NCBI RefSeq assembly: GCF_044466355.1
Contig: NZ_JBITMQ010000012.1
Coordinates: forward strand, 295,907-359,906
Direction of reading: 5' to 3'
DNA from: Actinophytocola sp044466355
Lineage (GTDB): Bacteria; Actinomycetota; Actinomycetes; Mycobacteriales; Pseudonocardiaceae
Length of the DNA: 64,000 nt
This document shows, piece by piece, positions 16,839 to 25,078 of this stretch (position 1 is the stretch's first letter; each line of letters opens with the position of its first letter). The notes beneath the pieces were generated by a model that was not told the DNA's origin, ran no database searches, and was given only the letters and a program-made list of their open reading frames with translations. The position numbers and the translations under genes were made by a program.

Positions 16839-17876
16839 ATGCGCAAGACCTTCGGCGCGGTTGCTGTGGTCACCGCGCTGGCCGTCGCGGTGAGCGGTTG
16901 CGGGTCCACGAAGGACACCGCGGGCGGCGGCGGTGGTGGCGGTGGGGGCGGCAAGATCGGCGCCACCGTGCCGCTGTTGACCTCGCCGTTCTGGCAGGCG
17001 TACAACAACTACGTGCCCCGGATGGCGGAGGAGGCGGGCCTCGACGCCCTGCCGACCGTCAACGCGGACAACGACACCCAGAAGCAGATCACCGACATCA
17101 ACAACCTGCTCAACCAGGGCGTCAAGGGCCTCGTCGTGACCCCGCTCGACTCCGCGGCCATCGTCGCGGGCCTCAACCAGGCCGAGCGCAAGGGTGTGCC
17201 GGTGGTGTCGGTCGACGTGGCGCCCGAGTCGGGCAAGGTCGCGATGGTCGTCCGCGCCGACAACCGCGCCTACGGCACCAAGGCGTGCGACGTGATCGGC
17301 GAGAAGGTGCCGCAGGGCAAGGTCATCCAGATCATGGGCGACCTCGCGTCGGTCAACGGGCGCGACCGGTCCGAGGCGTTCCGCGAGTGCATGAAGACCA
17401 AGTACCCGAAGCTGCAGGTGCTGGAGATCCCCGCGGACTGGCAGGCCGAGAAGGCCGCGTCCGGCCTCGAGGGCCTGCTGACCGCGAACCCGGACGTCAA
17501 GGGCATCTACATGCAGGCGGGCGGCGTCTACCTCGCGCCGACGCTGCAGGCGTTGGAGCGCAAGAACCTCAAGTTCCCCGTCGGCGACCCGAGGCACATC
17601 GTGCTGGTGTCCAACGACGGCATCCCGCAGGAGCTGGAGGCGATCCGCAACGGCGAGCTGGACGCGACCGTGTCACAGCCCGCGGACGACTACGCCAAGT
17701 ACGGCATGTACTGGCTGAAGAAGGCCATGGCGGGCGAGACGTTCTCCGAGGGCCCGACCGATCACGGCAGCACGGTCGTCGAGACCATGCCGGGCATCCT
17801 GGAGGACCAGCTGCCCGCGCCGGTGGTGACCAAGGAGAACGTAGACGACGACGCGCTGTGGGGTAACAGCTTGTGA
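16839..17876 (+). CDS. Sugar ABC transporter substrate-binding lipoprotein
   Basis: A 345-residue RbsB/DUF-type periplasmic-binding protein. The lipoprotein signal ends in a lipobox VSGCGS, followed by a run of about ten glycines as a flexible linker. The ligand-binding fold begins GATVPLLTSPFWQAY and continues NADNDTQKQITDINNLL and VVTPLDSAAIVAGL. AAGGAGGA lies seven bases before ATG 16839. With the ATPase and the single permease downstream it forms a CUT2-class importer. The predicted ligand, from context, is L-fucose or a fucoside. Confidence 0.88.
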   Translation: MRKTFGAVAVVTALAVAVSGCGSTKDTAGGGGGGGGGGKIGATVPLLTSPFWQAYNNYVPRMAEEAGLDALPTVNADNDTQKQITDINNLLNQGVKGLVVTPLDSAAIVAGLNQAERKGVPVVSVDVAPESGKVAMVVRADNRAYGTKACDVIGEKVPQGKVIQIMGDLASVNGRDRSEAFRECMKTKYPKLQVLEIPADWQAEKAASGLEGLLTANPDVKGIYMQAGGVYLAPTLQALERKNLKFPVGDPRHIVLVSNDGIPQELEAIRNGELDATVSQPADDYAKYGMYWLKKAMAGETFSEGPTDHGSTVVETMPGILEDQLPAPVVTKENVDDDALWGNSL

Positions 17877-19369
17877 CGAACGTTGTCGAGGCGACCGGGG
17901 TCGGCAAGCGCTACGGACCCACCGTGGCGCTCGCCGACGTCAGTCTCACGGTCGCGGCGGGCGAGTCGCACGCGCTCGTCGGCCGCAACGGCGCGGGCAA
18001 GTCGACGCTCGTGTCCATCCTCACCGGACTGTCCAAACCGGACACAGGAGTGGTCACGTTCGCCGGGGAGCCCGCGCCGCCGCTCGGCGACCGGGAGGCG
18101 TGGCGGACCAGGGTCGCGTGCGTCTACCAGCACTCGACGGTGATCCCGCACCTGACCGTCGCGGAGAACCTGTTCATCAACCGGCAACCGACGAGACGCG
18201 GCGTGATCTCGTGGTCGCGGCTGCGCGGCGACGCCCGCGAACTGCTTGACTCGTGGCGCGTCGACGTCGACGTGGACCTGCCAGCCGGTGAGCTGTCGGT
18301 CGAGGACCGGCAGCTCGTGGAGATCGCGCGTGCCCTGTCGTACGGGGCGCGGTTCATCGTGCTCGACGAGCCGACCGCGCAGCTCGACTCGGACGCGATC
18401 GCGCGGCTGTTCGTGCGGATGCGCGAGCTGCAGGACGCCGGGGTCACGTTCCTGTTCATCTCGCACCACCTGCAGGAGGTGCACGAGGTCTGCCAGGCGG
18501 TGACCGTGCTGCGGGACGCGCGGCACGTGGTCACCGCGCCGGTCGCGGACCTGACCCGCGCACAGCTGATCGACGCGATGACCGGCGAGAGCGGCGGTCT
18601 CACGGTGGCGGACGCGGCGGAACGGGAGGGTGTCGCGGCCGACGCCGAGGACGTGCTGACCGTCGCCGGCCTGTCCGGGGACGCGTTCGCCGACGTCTCG
18701 TTCGGGTTGCGGCGCGGCGAGGTGCTGGGCATCGCCGGGTCGAACGCGAGCGGCAAGCACCAGGTCGCGGAGACGATCTACGGGCTGCGCGCACCGGTGC
18801 GCGGTGCGGTGTCCGTGCACGGCCGCCCGCTGCCGCCGGGCGACGTGAAGGCGGCGCTGCGGGCGGGGATCGGTTGTGTGCCACGGGATCGCCACCACCA
18901 GGGGCTGGTGCTGGGCATGTCCATCGCGGACAACGCGGCCATGTCCGTCCTGGACCGGATGGGCTCGGCGGGCTTCGCGTCACCCGGCGCGCGGACCGCG
19001 GTGGCGACGAAGGCGATCGGCGACTACGACATCGTGGCCGCCGGTCCGGAGCAGCCCGCCGACGCGCTCTCCGGCGGCAACCAGCAGAAGGTCGTGCTCG
19101 CGCGGGCGCTGGCGAGCGACCCGGACGTGCTGGTGCTGATCAACCCGACGGCCGGGGTCGACGTGAAGTCCAAGGAGGCGCTGCTCGGCCAGGTCGAGCG
19201 GGTGCGCGCCGAGGGCAAGGCGGTCCTGATCGTCAGCGACGAGCTGGACGACCTGCGGCCGTGCGACCGGGTGCTGGTGCTGCGGTCCGGCGAACTGGTG
19301 GCGGAGCACGAAGCCGGCTGGTCGGTGACCGACCTGGTCGCCGACATAGAAGGGGTCACGCATGACTGA
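17873..19369 (+). CDS. Sugar ABC transporter ATP-binding protein (CUT2, two ABC domains)
   Basis: A 498-residue RbsA/MglA-type double ATPase. The N-terminal cassette has Walker A GRNGAGKST, a weak signature VEDRQLVEIARAL and Walker B FIVLDEPTAQ. The C-terminal cassette has GSNASGKHQ in place of a full Walker A, the signature ALSGGNQQKV and a late Walker B VLVLINPTAGVDV with Asn where Glu is usual. One weak site is normal in this class. The GTG start overlaps the binding-protein stop. It energises uptake for the fucose operon. Confidence 0.9.
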   Translation: MTNVVEATGVGKRYGPTVALADVSLTVAAGESHALVGRNGAGKSTLVSILTGLSKPDTGVVTFAGEPAPPLGDREAWRTRVACVYQHSTVIPHLTVAENLFINRQPTRRGVISWSRLRGDARELLDSWRVDVDVDLPAGELSVEDRQLVEIARALSYGARFIVLDEPTAQLDSDAIARLFVRMRELQDAGVTFLFISHHLQEVHEVCQAVTVLRDARHVVTAPVADLTRAQLIDAMTGESGGLTVADAAEREGVAADAEDVLTVAGLSGDAFADVSFGLRRGEVLGIAGSNASGKHQVAETIYGLRAPVRGAVSVHGRPLPPGDVKAALRAGIGCVPRDRHHQGLVLGMSIADNAAMSVLDRMGSAGFASPGARTAVATKAIGDYDIVAAGPEQPADALSGGNQQKVVLARALASDPDVLVLINPTAGVDVKSKEALLGQVERVRAEGKAVLIVSDELDDLRPCDRVLVLRSGELVAEHEAGWSVTDLVADIEGVTHD

Positions 19370-20369
19370 CGTTCTCCCCGGTGAGCGCACGGCGACGCCG
19401 TCGGTGGCCAGGAGGTCCGCGCGGTTGCCGAGGTTGCGGGAGCTGGCTCTGCTGCCCGCGCTCGTGGTGCTGCTGGTCATCGGCGCGGTCGTCAACGACA
19501 GCTTCCTGACGACCGGCAACCTGATCAGCATCCTCGGCGCGTCCGCCGCGCTCGCGTTGGTCGTGCTCGGCGAGTCGCTCGTGCTGATCAGCGGCAAGTT
19601 CGACCTGTCGCTCGAGTCCACGGTGGGCATCGCACCCGCGATCGGCGCGCTGCTGGTGATCCCGTCCGGTTTCGGCACCGAATGGCCCGCGGCGGCCGGC
19701 ATCGCCATGATCCTGGTCGTGGGCGCGGTGATCGGCACGTTCAACGGCTTCCTCATCGTGAAGCTGAAGCTGAACGCCTTCATCGTGACGCTCGCGATGC
19801 TGATCGTCCTGCGTGGCCTCCTCGTCGGCGCCACCGAGGGCAAGACGCTGTTCGACATGCCGGAGGCGTTCTTCACGCTCGCCACCGCCACGTTCGCCGG
19901 GCTGCCGATCTCGGTGTGGCTCGCGCTGATCCTGTTCGCGGTCACGGGGTTCGTGCTGCGCTACCACCGGGTCGGGCGCTCGCTGTACGCGATCGGCGGC
20001 AATCGGGAGGCCGCGCGGGCCGCGGGCATCAACGTGGACCGGATCTCGTGGCTGGTGTTCGTGGTCGCCGGTGTGCTGGCCGCGATCGGCGGGCTCGTGC
20101 TCACCGGGTACGTCGGCGCGATCAACGCCAACCAGGGCGACGGCATGATCTTCACGGTGTTCGCGGCGGCGGTCATCGGCGGCATCTCGCTCGACGGCGG
20201 GCGCGGCACGATGTTCGGCGCGCTCACCGGTGTGCTGCTGCTCGCGGTGGTGGAGAACCTGCTGACGCTGGCCCAGGTCCCGTCGTTCTGGATCCAGGCG
20301 GTCTACGGCGCGATCATCCTGGTCTCGCTGATGCTGGCCCGGTTCACCGGCGGCAAGCCGCAGACCTAG
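19362..20369 (+). CDS. Sugar ABC transporter permease (CUT2)
   Basis: A 335-residue RbsC-type integral membrane protein with about eight to ten hydrophobic segments, starting LALLPALVVLLVIGAVV. It contains the conserved coupling stretch RYHRVGRSLYAIGGNREAAR and the late GGISLDGGRGTMFGAL. The start overlaps the ATPase gene by 8 bases and the stop overlaps the convergent gntR stop by 4. A single permease gene suggests a homodimeric channel. Confidence 0.9.
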   Translation: MTDVLPGERTATPSVARRSARLPRLRELALLPALVVLLVIGAVVNDSFLTTGNLISILGASAALALVVLGESLVLISGKFDLSLESTVGIAPAIGALLVIPSGFGTEWPAAAGIAMILVVGAVIGTFNGFLIVKLKLNAFIVTLAMLIVLRGLLVGATEGKTLFDMPEAFFTLATATFAGLPISVWLALILFAVTGFVLRYHRVGRSLYAIGGNREAARAAGINVDRISWLVFVVAGVLAAIGGLVLTGYVGAINANQGDGMIFTVFAAAVIGGISLDGGRGTMFGALTGVLLLAVVENLLTLAQVPSFWIQAVYGAIILVSLMLARFTGGKPQT

Positions 20370-21049
20370 TCGTGCTCACCGAGAGCGTTCCGCAGCCACT
20401 GCTCGACGCCGGAGATGTGCACGGTCGCCCACGAGCGGGCCAGCTCCGGCTCGCGGGCGGCGATCGCGTCGTAGATCGCGCGGTGCTGTTCGCGCGTCTT
20501 CGCGACCGCGCCCTCCTGGGTGAGGCCGCGCCAGATCCGCGCGCGGGTCGTCGGGCCGGACAGCGAGTCGATCAGCGAGCACAGCACGGGGTTGCCGGTG
20601 CCCAGGGCGATGCGGCGGTGGAACTCCAGGTCGTTCGCGACGAGCGCCTCGACCGTCGGCGACTCCTCGAGTCCTTCGAGGAGCTTCTCCAGCTCGGCGA
20701 TGTCCTCCTCGGTCATGTTGGTGGCGGCCATCGCGGTCGCCGCCGGTTCGAGGATGCGCCGCACGGCGAGGAAGTCGAGCACGGTGTCGTCGCGGTGGAA
20801 GTCCACGACGAACGTCATCGCGTCCAGCAGCAGCTTCGGTTCGAGGCTGGTGACGTACGTGCCGTCGCCCTGCCGGACGTCGAGCACGCGGATCAGGCAC
20901 AGCGCCTTCACGGCCTCCCGCAGCGAGCTGCGCGACAGGCCCAGGTGCTGGGCAAGGTCGGCCTCCTTGGGGAGCCGGTCGCCCGGCGCCAGCTCACCCG
21001 AGATGATCATGCCCTTGATCTTGTCGATCGCTTCGTCGGTCACGGGCAT
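20366..21049 (-). CDS. GntR family regulator (FadR/FCD subfamily)
   Basis: A 227-residue regulator. The winged helix-turn-helix is at about 8-70 (IDKIKGMIISGELAPGDRLP then LAQHLGLSRSSLREAVKAL) and is followed by a helical FCD ligand domain. Its metal/ligand residues include DLEFHRRIA and REQHRAIYDAI. ATG 21049 with GAGGAG upstream is the start. It is transcribed away from the mutarotase-reductase-lactonase genes, with a palindrome (21065-21079) between. It is the likely local regulator of the fucose genes, probably a repressor that responds to a sugar-acid intermediate. Binding is not shown. Confidence 0.87.
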   Translation of the reverse strand: MPVTDEAIDKIKGMIISGELAPGDRLPKEADLAQHLGLSRSSLREAVKALCLIRVLDVRQGDGTYVTSLEPKLLLDAMTFVVDFHRDDTVLDFLAVRRILEPAATAMAATNMTEEDIAELEKLLEGLEESPTVEALVANDLEFHRRIALGTGNPVLCSLIDSLSGPTTRARIWRGLTQEGAVAKTREQHRAIYDAIAAREPELARSWATVHISGVEQWLRNALGEHD

Positions 21050-21064
21050 GGCGTCGGACTCCTC

Positions 21065-21079
21065 AAACCTCGGATGTTT
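21065..21079. promoter_or_regulatory. Candidate GntR operator in the gntR/mutarotase intergenic region
   Basis: AAACCTCGGATGTTT is a 15-base palindrome around a central G with six of seven pairs matching. It shares the core TCGGATGT with the perfect palindrome ACATCGGATGT in front of the fuconate dehydratase gene. It lies just upstream of a possible -10 TAGAGT (21085-21090) for the mutarotase gene and 16 bases before the gntR start, so it could control both directions. GAAAGG (21096-21101) is the ribosome site for ATG 21109. Confidence 0.5.
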
Positions 21080-21108
21080 CCCTCTAGAGTGCCACGAAAG
21101 GCGAACGG

Positions 21109-21417
21109 ATGCGGGTAGCACTGCACACCCGGCTCAAGCCGGGCAAGGAGGCGGAGTACGAGCAGGTGCACGCCGTCATCCCGCGTGACCTCGAGGTCGC
21201 GCTCCGCGACGCCGGCGTGTCGTCGTGGGCCATCTACCGCGACGGCCTCGACCTGTTCCACGTGCTGGAGGTCACCGACTACCAGGCCATGCGGCACGCG
21301 CTGCGCGACCACCCGGCCAACGTGCCGTGGCAGCGGCGGATGGCCGAGCTGCTCGACGTCGAGGACGACTACTCGGGCGCCGACACCGGCATCAAGCTCG
21401 TGTGGGAGCTGCCATGA
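21109..21417 (+). CDS. L-rhamnose/L-fucose mutarotase family protein
   Basis: A 102-residue alpha/beta-barrel protein of the RhaM/DUF718 family, which interconverts anomers of 6-deoxy sugars. Family features are the start MRVALHTRLKPGKEAEYEQVH, here with RVALHTRLKPG, then WAIYRDGLDLFHVLEV and the tail GIKLVWELP. The active-site His near the start (His6) is present. It opens a three-gene operon with the reductase and the amidohydrolase. This is where a mutarotase is expected, because the dehydrogenase uses one anomer of the sugar. Confidence 0.87.
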   Translation: MRVALHTRLKPGKEAEYEQVHAVIPRDLEVALRDAGVSSWAIYRDGLDLFHVLEVTDYQAMRHALRDHPANVPWQRRMAELLDVEDDYSGADTGIKLVWELP

Positions 21418-22343
21418 CCGTGACCGTCGGGCTGGGCTGCGCGCAACTCGGGAACCTGTACCGCGCGATGACCGACGAGACGGCCGCCGCCATCGTCGAC
21501 GCGGCGTGGCTGACGGGTGTCAGGTACTTCGACACCGCACCGCACTACGGCCTCGGCCTGTCGGAACGGCGGCTCGGCGAGGCGCTGCGGGACCGGCCAC
21601 GCGACGAGTACGTGCTGTCCACGAAGGTCGGCCGGTTGCTGGCGGAGAACCCGGCGTACGCGGGGGAGCGGGACACCGCCGGCTTCGACGTGCCCGCCAC
21701 GCTGGTACGGCACCGCGACTACTCCCGTGACGGCGTGCTGCGGTCACTGGAGTCCAGCATGACGCGGCTCGGCGTCGACCGGATCGACATCGCGTTCGTC
21801 CACGACGCGGAGGACTACGTCGAGGAGGCCCTCGCGGGCGCGATCCCGGCGCTGGTCGAGCTGCGCGACCAGGGCGTGCTGCGCGGCATCGGCCTGGGCA
21901 TGAACTTCGACAAGGTCCTCGCCGAGTTCGTCCGCCGGTCCGATGTGGACACCGTGATGGTCGCGGGCCGGTACACGCTGCTGGAACAGCCCGCCCTGGA
22001 CGAACTCCTGCCACTGTGCGAGGAACGCGGGGTCCGCGTGATGGCGGCGGGCGTGTTCAACAGCGGCATCCTGGCCACGCCGACCCCGGGCACGACGTAC
22101 AACTACGAACAGGCCCCGGCCGCTCTGGTCGAACGCGCGCAGCGGATCGCGGAGGTGTGCGGACGGTTCGGCGTCGACCTGCCGACCGCGGCGATCGCGA
22201 TGCCCGCGCGCCACCCGGCCGTCGAGGCGGTCGTCCTGGGCGCCAGCTCGGTGCGGCAGGTGGAGTCGAACGCGGCGCGCGCGGCCACCGAGGTGCCGTC
22301 GGCACTGTGGGAAGCCCTGGCGGCGGAAGGGCTGCTGCGGTGA
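21414..22343 (+). CDS. Aldo/keto reductase, probable L-fucose dehydrogenase
   Basis: A 309-residue AKR-fold enzyme of the D-threo-aldose/L-fucose 1-dehydrogenase type. Catalytic-tetrad elements are visible: Asp and Tyr in YFDTAPHYGLGLSER, Lys in VLSTKVGR and His in DIAFVHDAED. ATG 21414 overlaps the mutarotase stop as ATGA. It should oxidise the C1 of L-fucose to L-fuconolactone with NAD(P)+. The lactonase-type amidohydrolase follows with a GTGA overlap. Related enzymes accept D-arabinose or L-galactose, so specificity needs testing. Confidence 0.85.
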   Translation: MTVTVGLGCAQLGNLYRAMTDETAAAIVDAAWLTGVRYFDTAPHYGLGLSERRLGEALRDRPRDEYVLSTKVGRLLAENPAYAGERDTAGFDVPATLVRHRDYSRDGVLRSLESSMTRLGVDRIDIAFVHDAEDYVEEALAGAIPALVELRDQGVLRGIGLGMNFDKVLAEFVRRSDVDTVMVAGRYTLLEQPALDELLPLCEERGVRVMAAGVFNSGILATPTPGTTYNYEQAPAALVERAQRIAEVCGRFGVDLPTAAIAMPARHPAVEAVVLGASSVRQVESNAARAATEVPSALWEALAAEGLLR

Positions 22344-23155
22344 TCATCGACGCCCACCACCACCTGTGGGAGGACCTGACCCGCCGCGACTACGACTGGC
22401 TGGCCGACCTCGACGCCATCCGCCGGCCGTACACAGTGGACGACCTGACGGCCGTCAGCCCCGCGGACCGCACGGTGCTGGTCCAGACGGTCCCGACGGT
22501 CGAGGAAACGGAGGAGTTCCTGGCGACGGCCGCGGCGACCCCGGTGATCGCGGGTGTCGTCGGCTGGGTGGACCTGACCGCCCCGGACGTGGCGGACCGC
22601 CTGGCGGCACTGCGCACGGACGCCCTGGTGGGCATCCGGCACCCCGCGCAGGGCGAGGCGGACCCGGACTGGCTGGTGCGCCCCGAGGTGATCCGCGGCG
22701 TCACGGCGGTGGCGGCGGCGGACCTGACGTACGACATCCTGATCCTGCCCGCGCAGCACCACGCGGCGATCGCACTCGCGGACGCGGTACCTGACGCCCG
22801 TCTGGTGCTGGACCACGCGGGCAAACCAGCCGTCGCCGAGGGCGGCTACGAACCGTGGGCGGAGTTCCTGACCGCGCTGTCGGCCCGCCCGAACGTGTAC
22901 TGCAAGCTGTCCGGCCTGGTCACCGAGGCCGACTGGGCACGGTGGACGGTCGACGACCTGCGCCCGTACGCGTCGCACGTCCTGAAGTCCTTCGGCCCGG
23001 ACCGGGTCATGTTCGGCTCCGACTGGCCGGTGTGCGAACTGGCCGCCACGTACGACGAGGTCCTGGCCGCGGCGCGGGCGTTCACGGACGAACTGTCACC
23101 GGCGGAGCGGAGCGAGGTGTTCGCGGGCACCGCGCGGCGCGCGTACCGGATCTAG
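22340..23155 (+). CDS. Amidohydrolase family protein, probable L-fuconolactonase
   Basis: A 271-residue amidohydrolase_2 (cog3618) protein. It has the metal-binding DAHHHLWED at the very start, then RLVLDHAGKP and a late catalytic FGSDWPVCELA. GTG 22340 overlaps the reductase stop. Members of this family hydrolyse sugar lactones such as L-fuconolactone and L-rhamnonolactone to the open acids. In this operon it would supply L-fuconate to the dehydratase at 14783. Its stop overlaps that of the convergent cyclase-like gene by four bases. Confidence 0.85.
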   Translation: MIIDAHHHLWEDLTRRDYDWLADLDAIRRPYTVDDLTAVSPADRTVLVQTVPTVEETEEFLATAAATPVIAGVVGWVDLTAPDVADRLAALRTDALVGIRHPAQGEADPDWLVRPEVIRGVTAVAAADLTYDILILPAQHHAAIALADAVPDARLVLDHAGKPAVAEGGYEPWAEFLTALSARPNVYCKLSGLVTEADWARWTVDDLRPYASHVLKSFGPDRVMFGSDWPVCELAATYDEVLAAARAFTDELSPAERSEVFAGTARRAYRI

Positions 23156-23769
23156 GCCGAGTACAGGTCGGCGGCGGGTGCGCTGGGGACCTGGATCCAG
23201 CCGTCGTGCCGCTGGCCGCCGACCTGCAGGCAGATGGCGCGCTCGAAGGTGCGCCCGTCGATCCCGTCGTACCCGTGGCTGATGACGGCCCGGTGGATGT
23301 AGTCGGAGACCGCGAGCACCAGCGGCGCACCGGTCTCCCGGAGCCTGCGCTTGAGGTCCCGCGAGTTCAGCAGCCGGAACGTGAGGTCGATGTCCGCCCC
23401 GAACACGCCCCGCCGATCGAAGTGAACTTCACCTGAATGGATGGCGACCCGCAGCCGGAAGCTCCGCCCCGGGTACGTGGCCGAGTGCGCGGACAGCCGC
23501 TCGGTCATCATCGGGACGAAGGTGTCCAGGAGCAGCGTCTTCGGCACGTCGTCGTGCGGACGCAGCAGCAGCATGGCCCCGTCCCCGCGATCGTGGAACG
23601 GCGCCCACACCTCTTCCGGGATGCCGCACGCTCTCAGGGTCTCCTCGAGCAGGTCGTACATGTCGGACCGAAGGGCCGCCTTGGCGGGGTTCGTCCTGCT
23701 GGTGGATCCTTCGACGTCGCAGGCGATGATGACGCGCTGACGTGGATGGTGTCTGGTCACCTCATCCAT
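23152..23769 (-). CDS. Nucleotidyl-cyclase-like protein (class III cyclase homology domain)
   Basis: A 205-residue stand-alone protein with the class III cyclase layout. The first metal aspartate is in ACDVEGSTSR (Asp18), the second in DRGDGAMLLL (Asp63). VFGADIDLTFRLLNSR stands where active cyclases have a G-D-x-V-N-x-A-x-R stretch. Here the transition-state Asn is replaced by Asp128, while Arg132 is kept. The substrate-recognition residues cannot be assigned. No membrane or other domain is present. It is divergent from a helix-turn-helix gene, with CTTCAG/CTGAAG sites in between. It could make a cyclic nucleotide or be a nucleotide-binding sensor; activity is unproven. Confidence 0.7.
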   Translation of the reverse strand: MDEVTRHHPRQRVIIACDVEGSTSRTNPAKAALRSDMYDLLEETLRACGIPEEVWAPFHDRGDGAMLLLRPHDDVPKTLLLDTFVPMMTERLSAHSATYPGRSFRLRVAIHSGEVHFDRRGVFGADIDLTFRLLNSRDLKRRLRETGAPLVLAVSDYIHRAVISHGYDGIDGRTFERAICLQVGGQRHDGWIQVPSAPAADLYSA

Positions 23770-23788
23770 GATCCCCTCCAGACCGCCT

Positions 23789-23981
23789 CTTCAGTTCTTA
23801 ACTGAAGTCAGTTGAAGCAGCTGATGGGCTAAGGGTAGAGCCGCGTCATGGGCGCATGCAAGGAGCCAGGGAACTGCCGGACAACGTTCCGGCCACATTC
23901 TGGTGTGATGATCTCTCTTGCGGGGGCAATCGCCACCGGTATACTTCAGCCTTCGGTATTTGCCGCTGAAGTTCGCTGAAG
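23789..23981. promoter_or_regulatory. Divergent control region with repeated CTTCAG/CTGAAG sites
   Basis: Between the cyclase-like and helix-turn-helix genes there are several copies of one half-site. CTTCAGTT-CTT-AACTGAAG (23789-23807) is a perfect 8+8 palindrome close to the cyclase start. ACTTCAGC (23943-23950) and GCTGAAGT (23965-23972) form a second perfect 8+8 pair close to the other start, and a further GCTGAAG lies at 23975-23981. A separate GCCGGA/TCCGGC pair spans 23876-23893. The spacing suggests one regulator, plausibly the helix-turn-helix protein, controlling both genes. Confidence 0.55.
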
Positions 23982-23986
23982 GGCTG

Positions 23987-25078
23987 ATGGTGGTGAACCT
24001 CGCTGAGGACCCGGCGGTTCGTCTCGCGCAGCGGCTGCGGTCGCTTCGTATCACCGGCTTGGTGGGCCGGAGGATTACGCAACGCGACCTGTCGGAGGCG
24101 TTGGATGCCAGTGGTCCGTTGATCTCCTCGTGGGAGAGCCGCGCGAACCCAAAGCCTCCCCCACCGGAACGGCTGGAGGCGTACGCCACGTTCTTCGCGA
24201 CCGAGCGGTCGGTGTCCCGCAGACCGTATCGGGTGCTCGCCGAGGCGGAGCTGACCGGCGAAGAACGGGTTCGCCGTGACGACCTGCTGCGCGAACTCGT
24301 TGGTCTGCGAGACGAGGCGCGCGGCCTGCAGTCCCCTGGTTCGACCGTCAGTGATCCGTTTGCGAACAGCCACTGGCGTTTTCCGCGCGATGAAGACATC
24401 ACGATCGTGTGCTCGGCGTTGCCCCGGCAGTATCTCGAGCGGATGCCGTACTCCAACCCGAAGGCGCCGGACTACGTCGACCTGTACCGGTTCGCGGATC
24501 TCGACGCGCTGCTCGAGCTGTTCGGGCACCTCCGCGCGGCCAACCCGCTCAACAACGTCCGGCTTCGTGCCCCCTACGAGATCAAGACGGACGACTACGC
24601 CACCCATCTTGTGCTGCTCGGTGGTGTCGACTGGAACAAGATCACCGAGGAGTTCCTGCACCGCCTCGACGTTCCGGTGCGGCAGTTGGCCAGGGACACC
24701 GAGGCGGAGCCAGGAGGTTTCCAGGTCGGCAAGGGTGACGACCGACGGTTGTTCACGCCGGTGTTGCGAAAGGTGGGTGACGAGGAGGTTCTCATCGAGG
24801 ACGTCGCGCACTTCTTCCGGACAGTCAGCCCGCACAACGACAAGCGCACCGTCACCATCTGCAATGGCATGTACGCCCATGGCACCCTGGGTGCGGTACG
24901 TGCTCTCACCGACGCCAGTTTCCGCGACCGGAACGAACATCATCTACGAACGCGGTTTGCCGACACGACCACCTTCAGTATTCTGAGTCGTGTCAAGGTC
25001 TTCCTCGGTGCGGCGGTCACCCCCGATTGGAGCAGCCCCGAGGACCTGTTGCATGAGTGGCCGGAGCCGACAATGTGA
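23987..25078 (+). CDS. Helix-turn-helix protein with an unassigned C-terminal sensor-like domain
   Basis: A 363-residue protein. The N-terminal 60 or so residues form an XRE-type DNA-binding domain (RLAQRLRSLRI, ITQRDLSEALDASGPLISSW). The remaining 270 residues are a domain I cannot name. It starts DITIVCSALPRQYLERM, then has THLVLLGGVDWNKIT and TVTICNGMYAHGTLGAVRA, which look like Rossmann-type strand-loop-helix units. I recall similar proteins in other actinomycetes but know no function. ATG 23987 is used; an upstream in-frame start would run through the operator sites. It overlaps the next gene by GTGA. Confidence 0.7.
   Translation: MVVNLAEDPAVRLAQRLRSLRITGLVGRRITQRDLSEALDASGPLISSWESRANPKPPPPERLEAYATFFATERSVSRRPYRVLAEAELTGEERVRRDDLLRELVGLRDEARGLQSPGSTVSDPFANSHWRFPRDEDITIVCSALPRQYLERMPYSNPKAPDYVDLYRFADLDALLELFGHLRAANPLNNVRLRAPYEIKTDDYATHLVLLGGVDWNKITEEFLHRLDVPVRQLARDTEAEPGGFQVGKGDDRRLFTPVLRKVGDEEVLIEDVAHFFRTVSPHNDKRTVTICNGMYAHGTLGAVRALTDASFRDRNEHHLRTRFADTTTFSILSRVKVFLGAAVTPDWSSPEDLLHEWPEPTM

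Noticed and set aside
16922..16951. Run of glycine codons in the fucose-cluster binding protein as a repeat expansion or assembly error
   Set aside because: A glycine-rich linker after the lipobox is common in actinomycete lipoproteins, and the frame stays open on both sides.
21109..21417. Assigning the first mutarotase to L-rhamnose
   Set aside because: The family covers both 6-deoxy sugars. The linked reductase, lactonase and fuconate dehydratase indicate the fucose route, while a separate rhaM lies with rhaI at 45907.
23152..23769. Calling the cyclase-like gene a Pycsar or CBASS nucleotide synthase
   Set aside because: The neighbours are not known effectors of those systems, the transition-state Asn is replaced, and no TIR, membrane or nuclease effector is encoded nearby. 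Only a general cyclase homology is supported.
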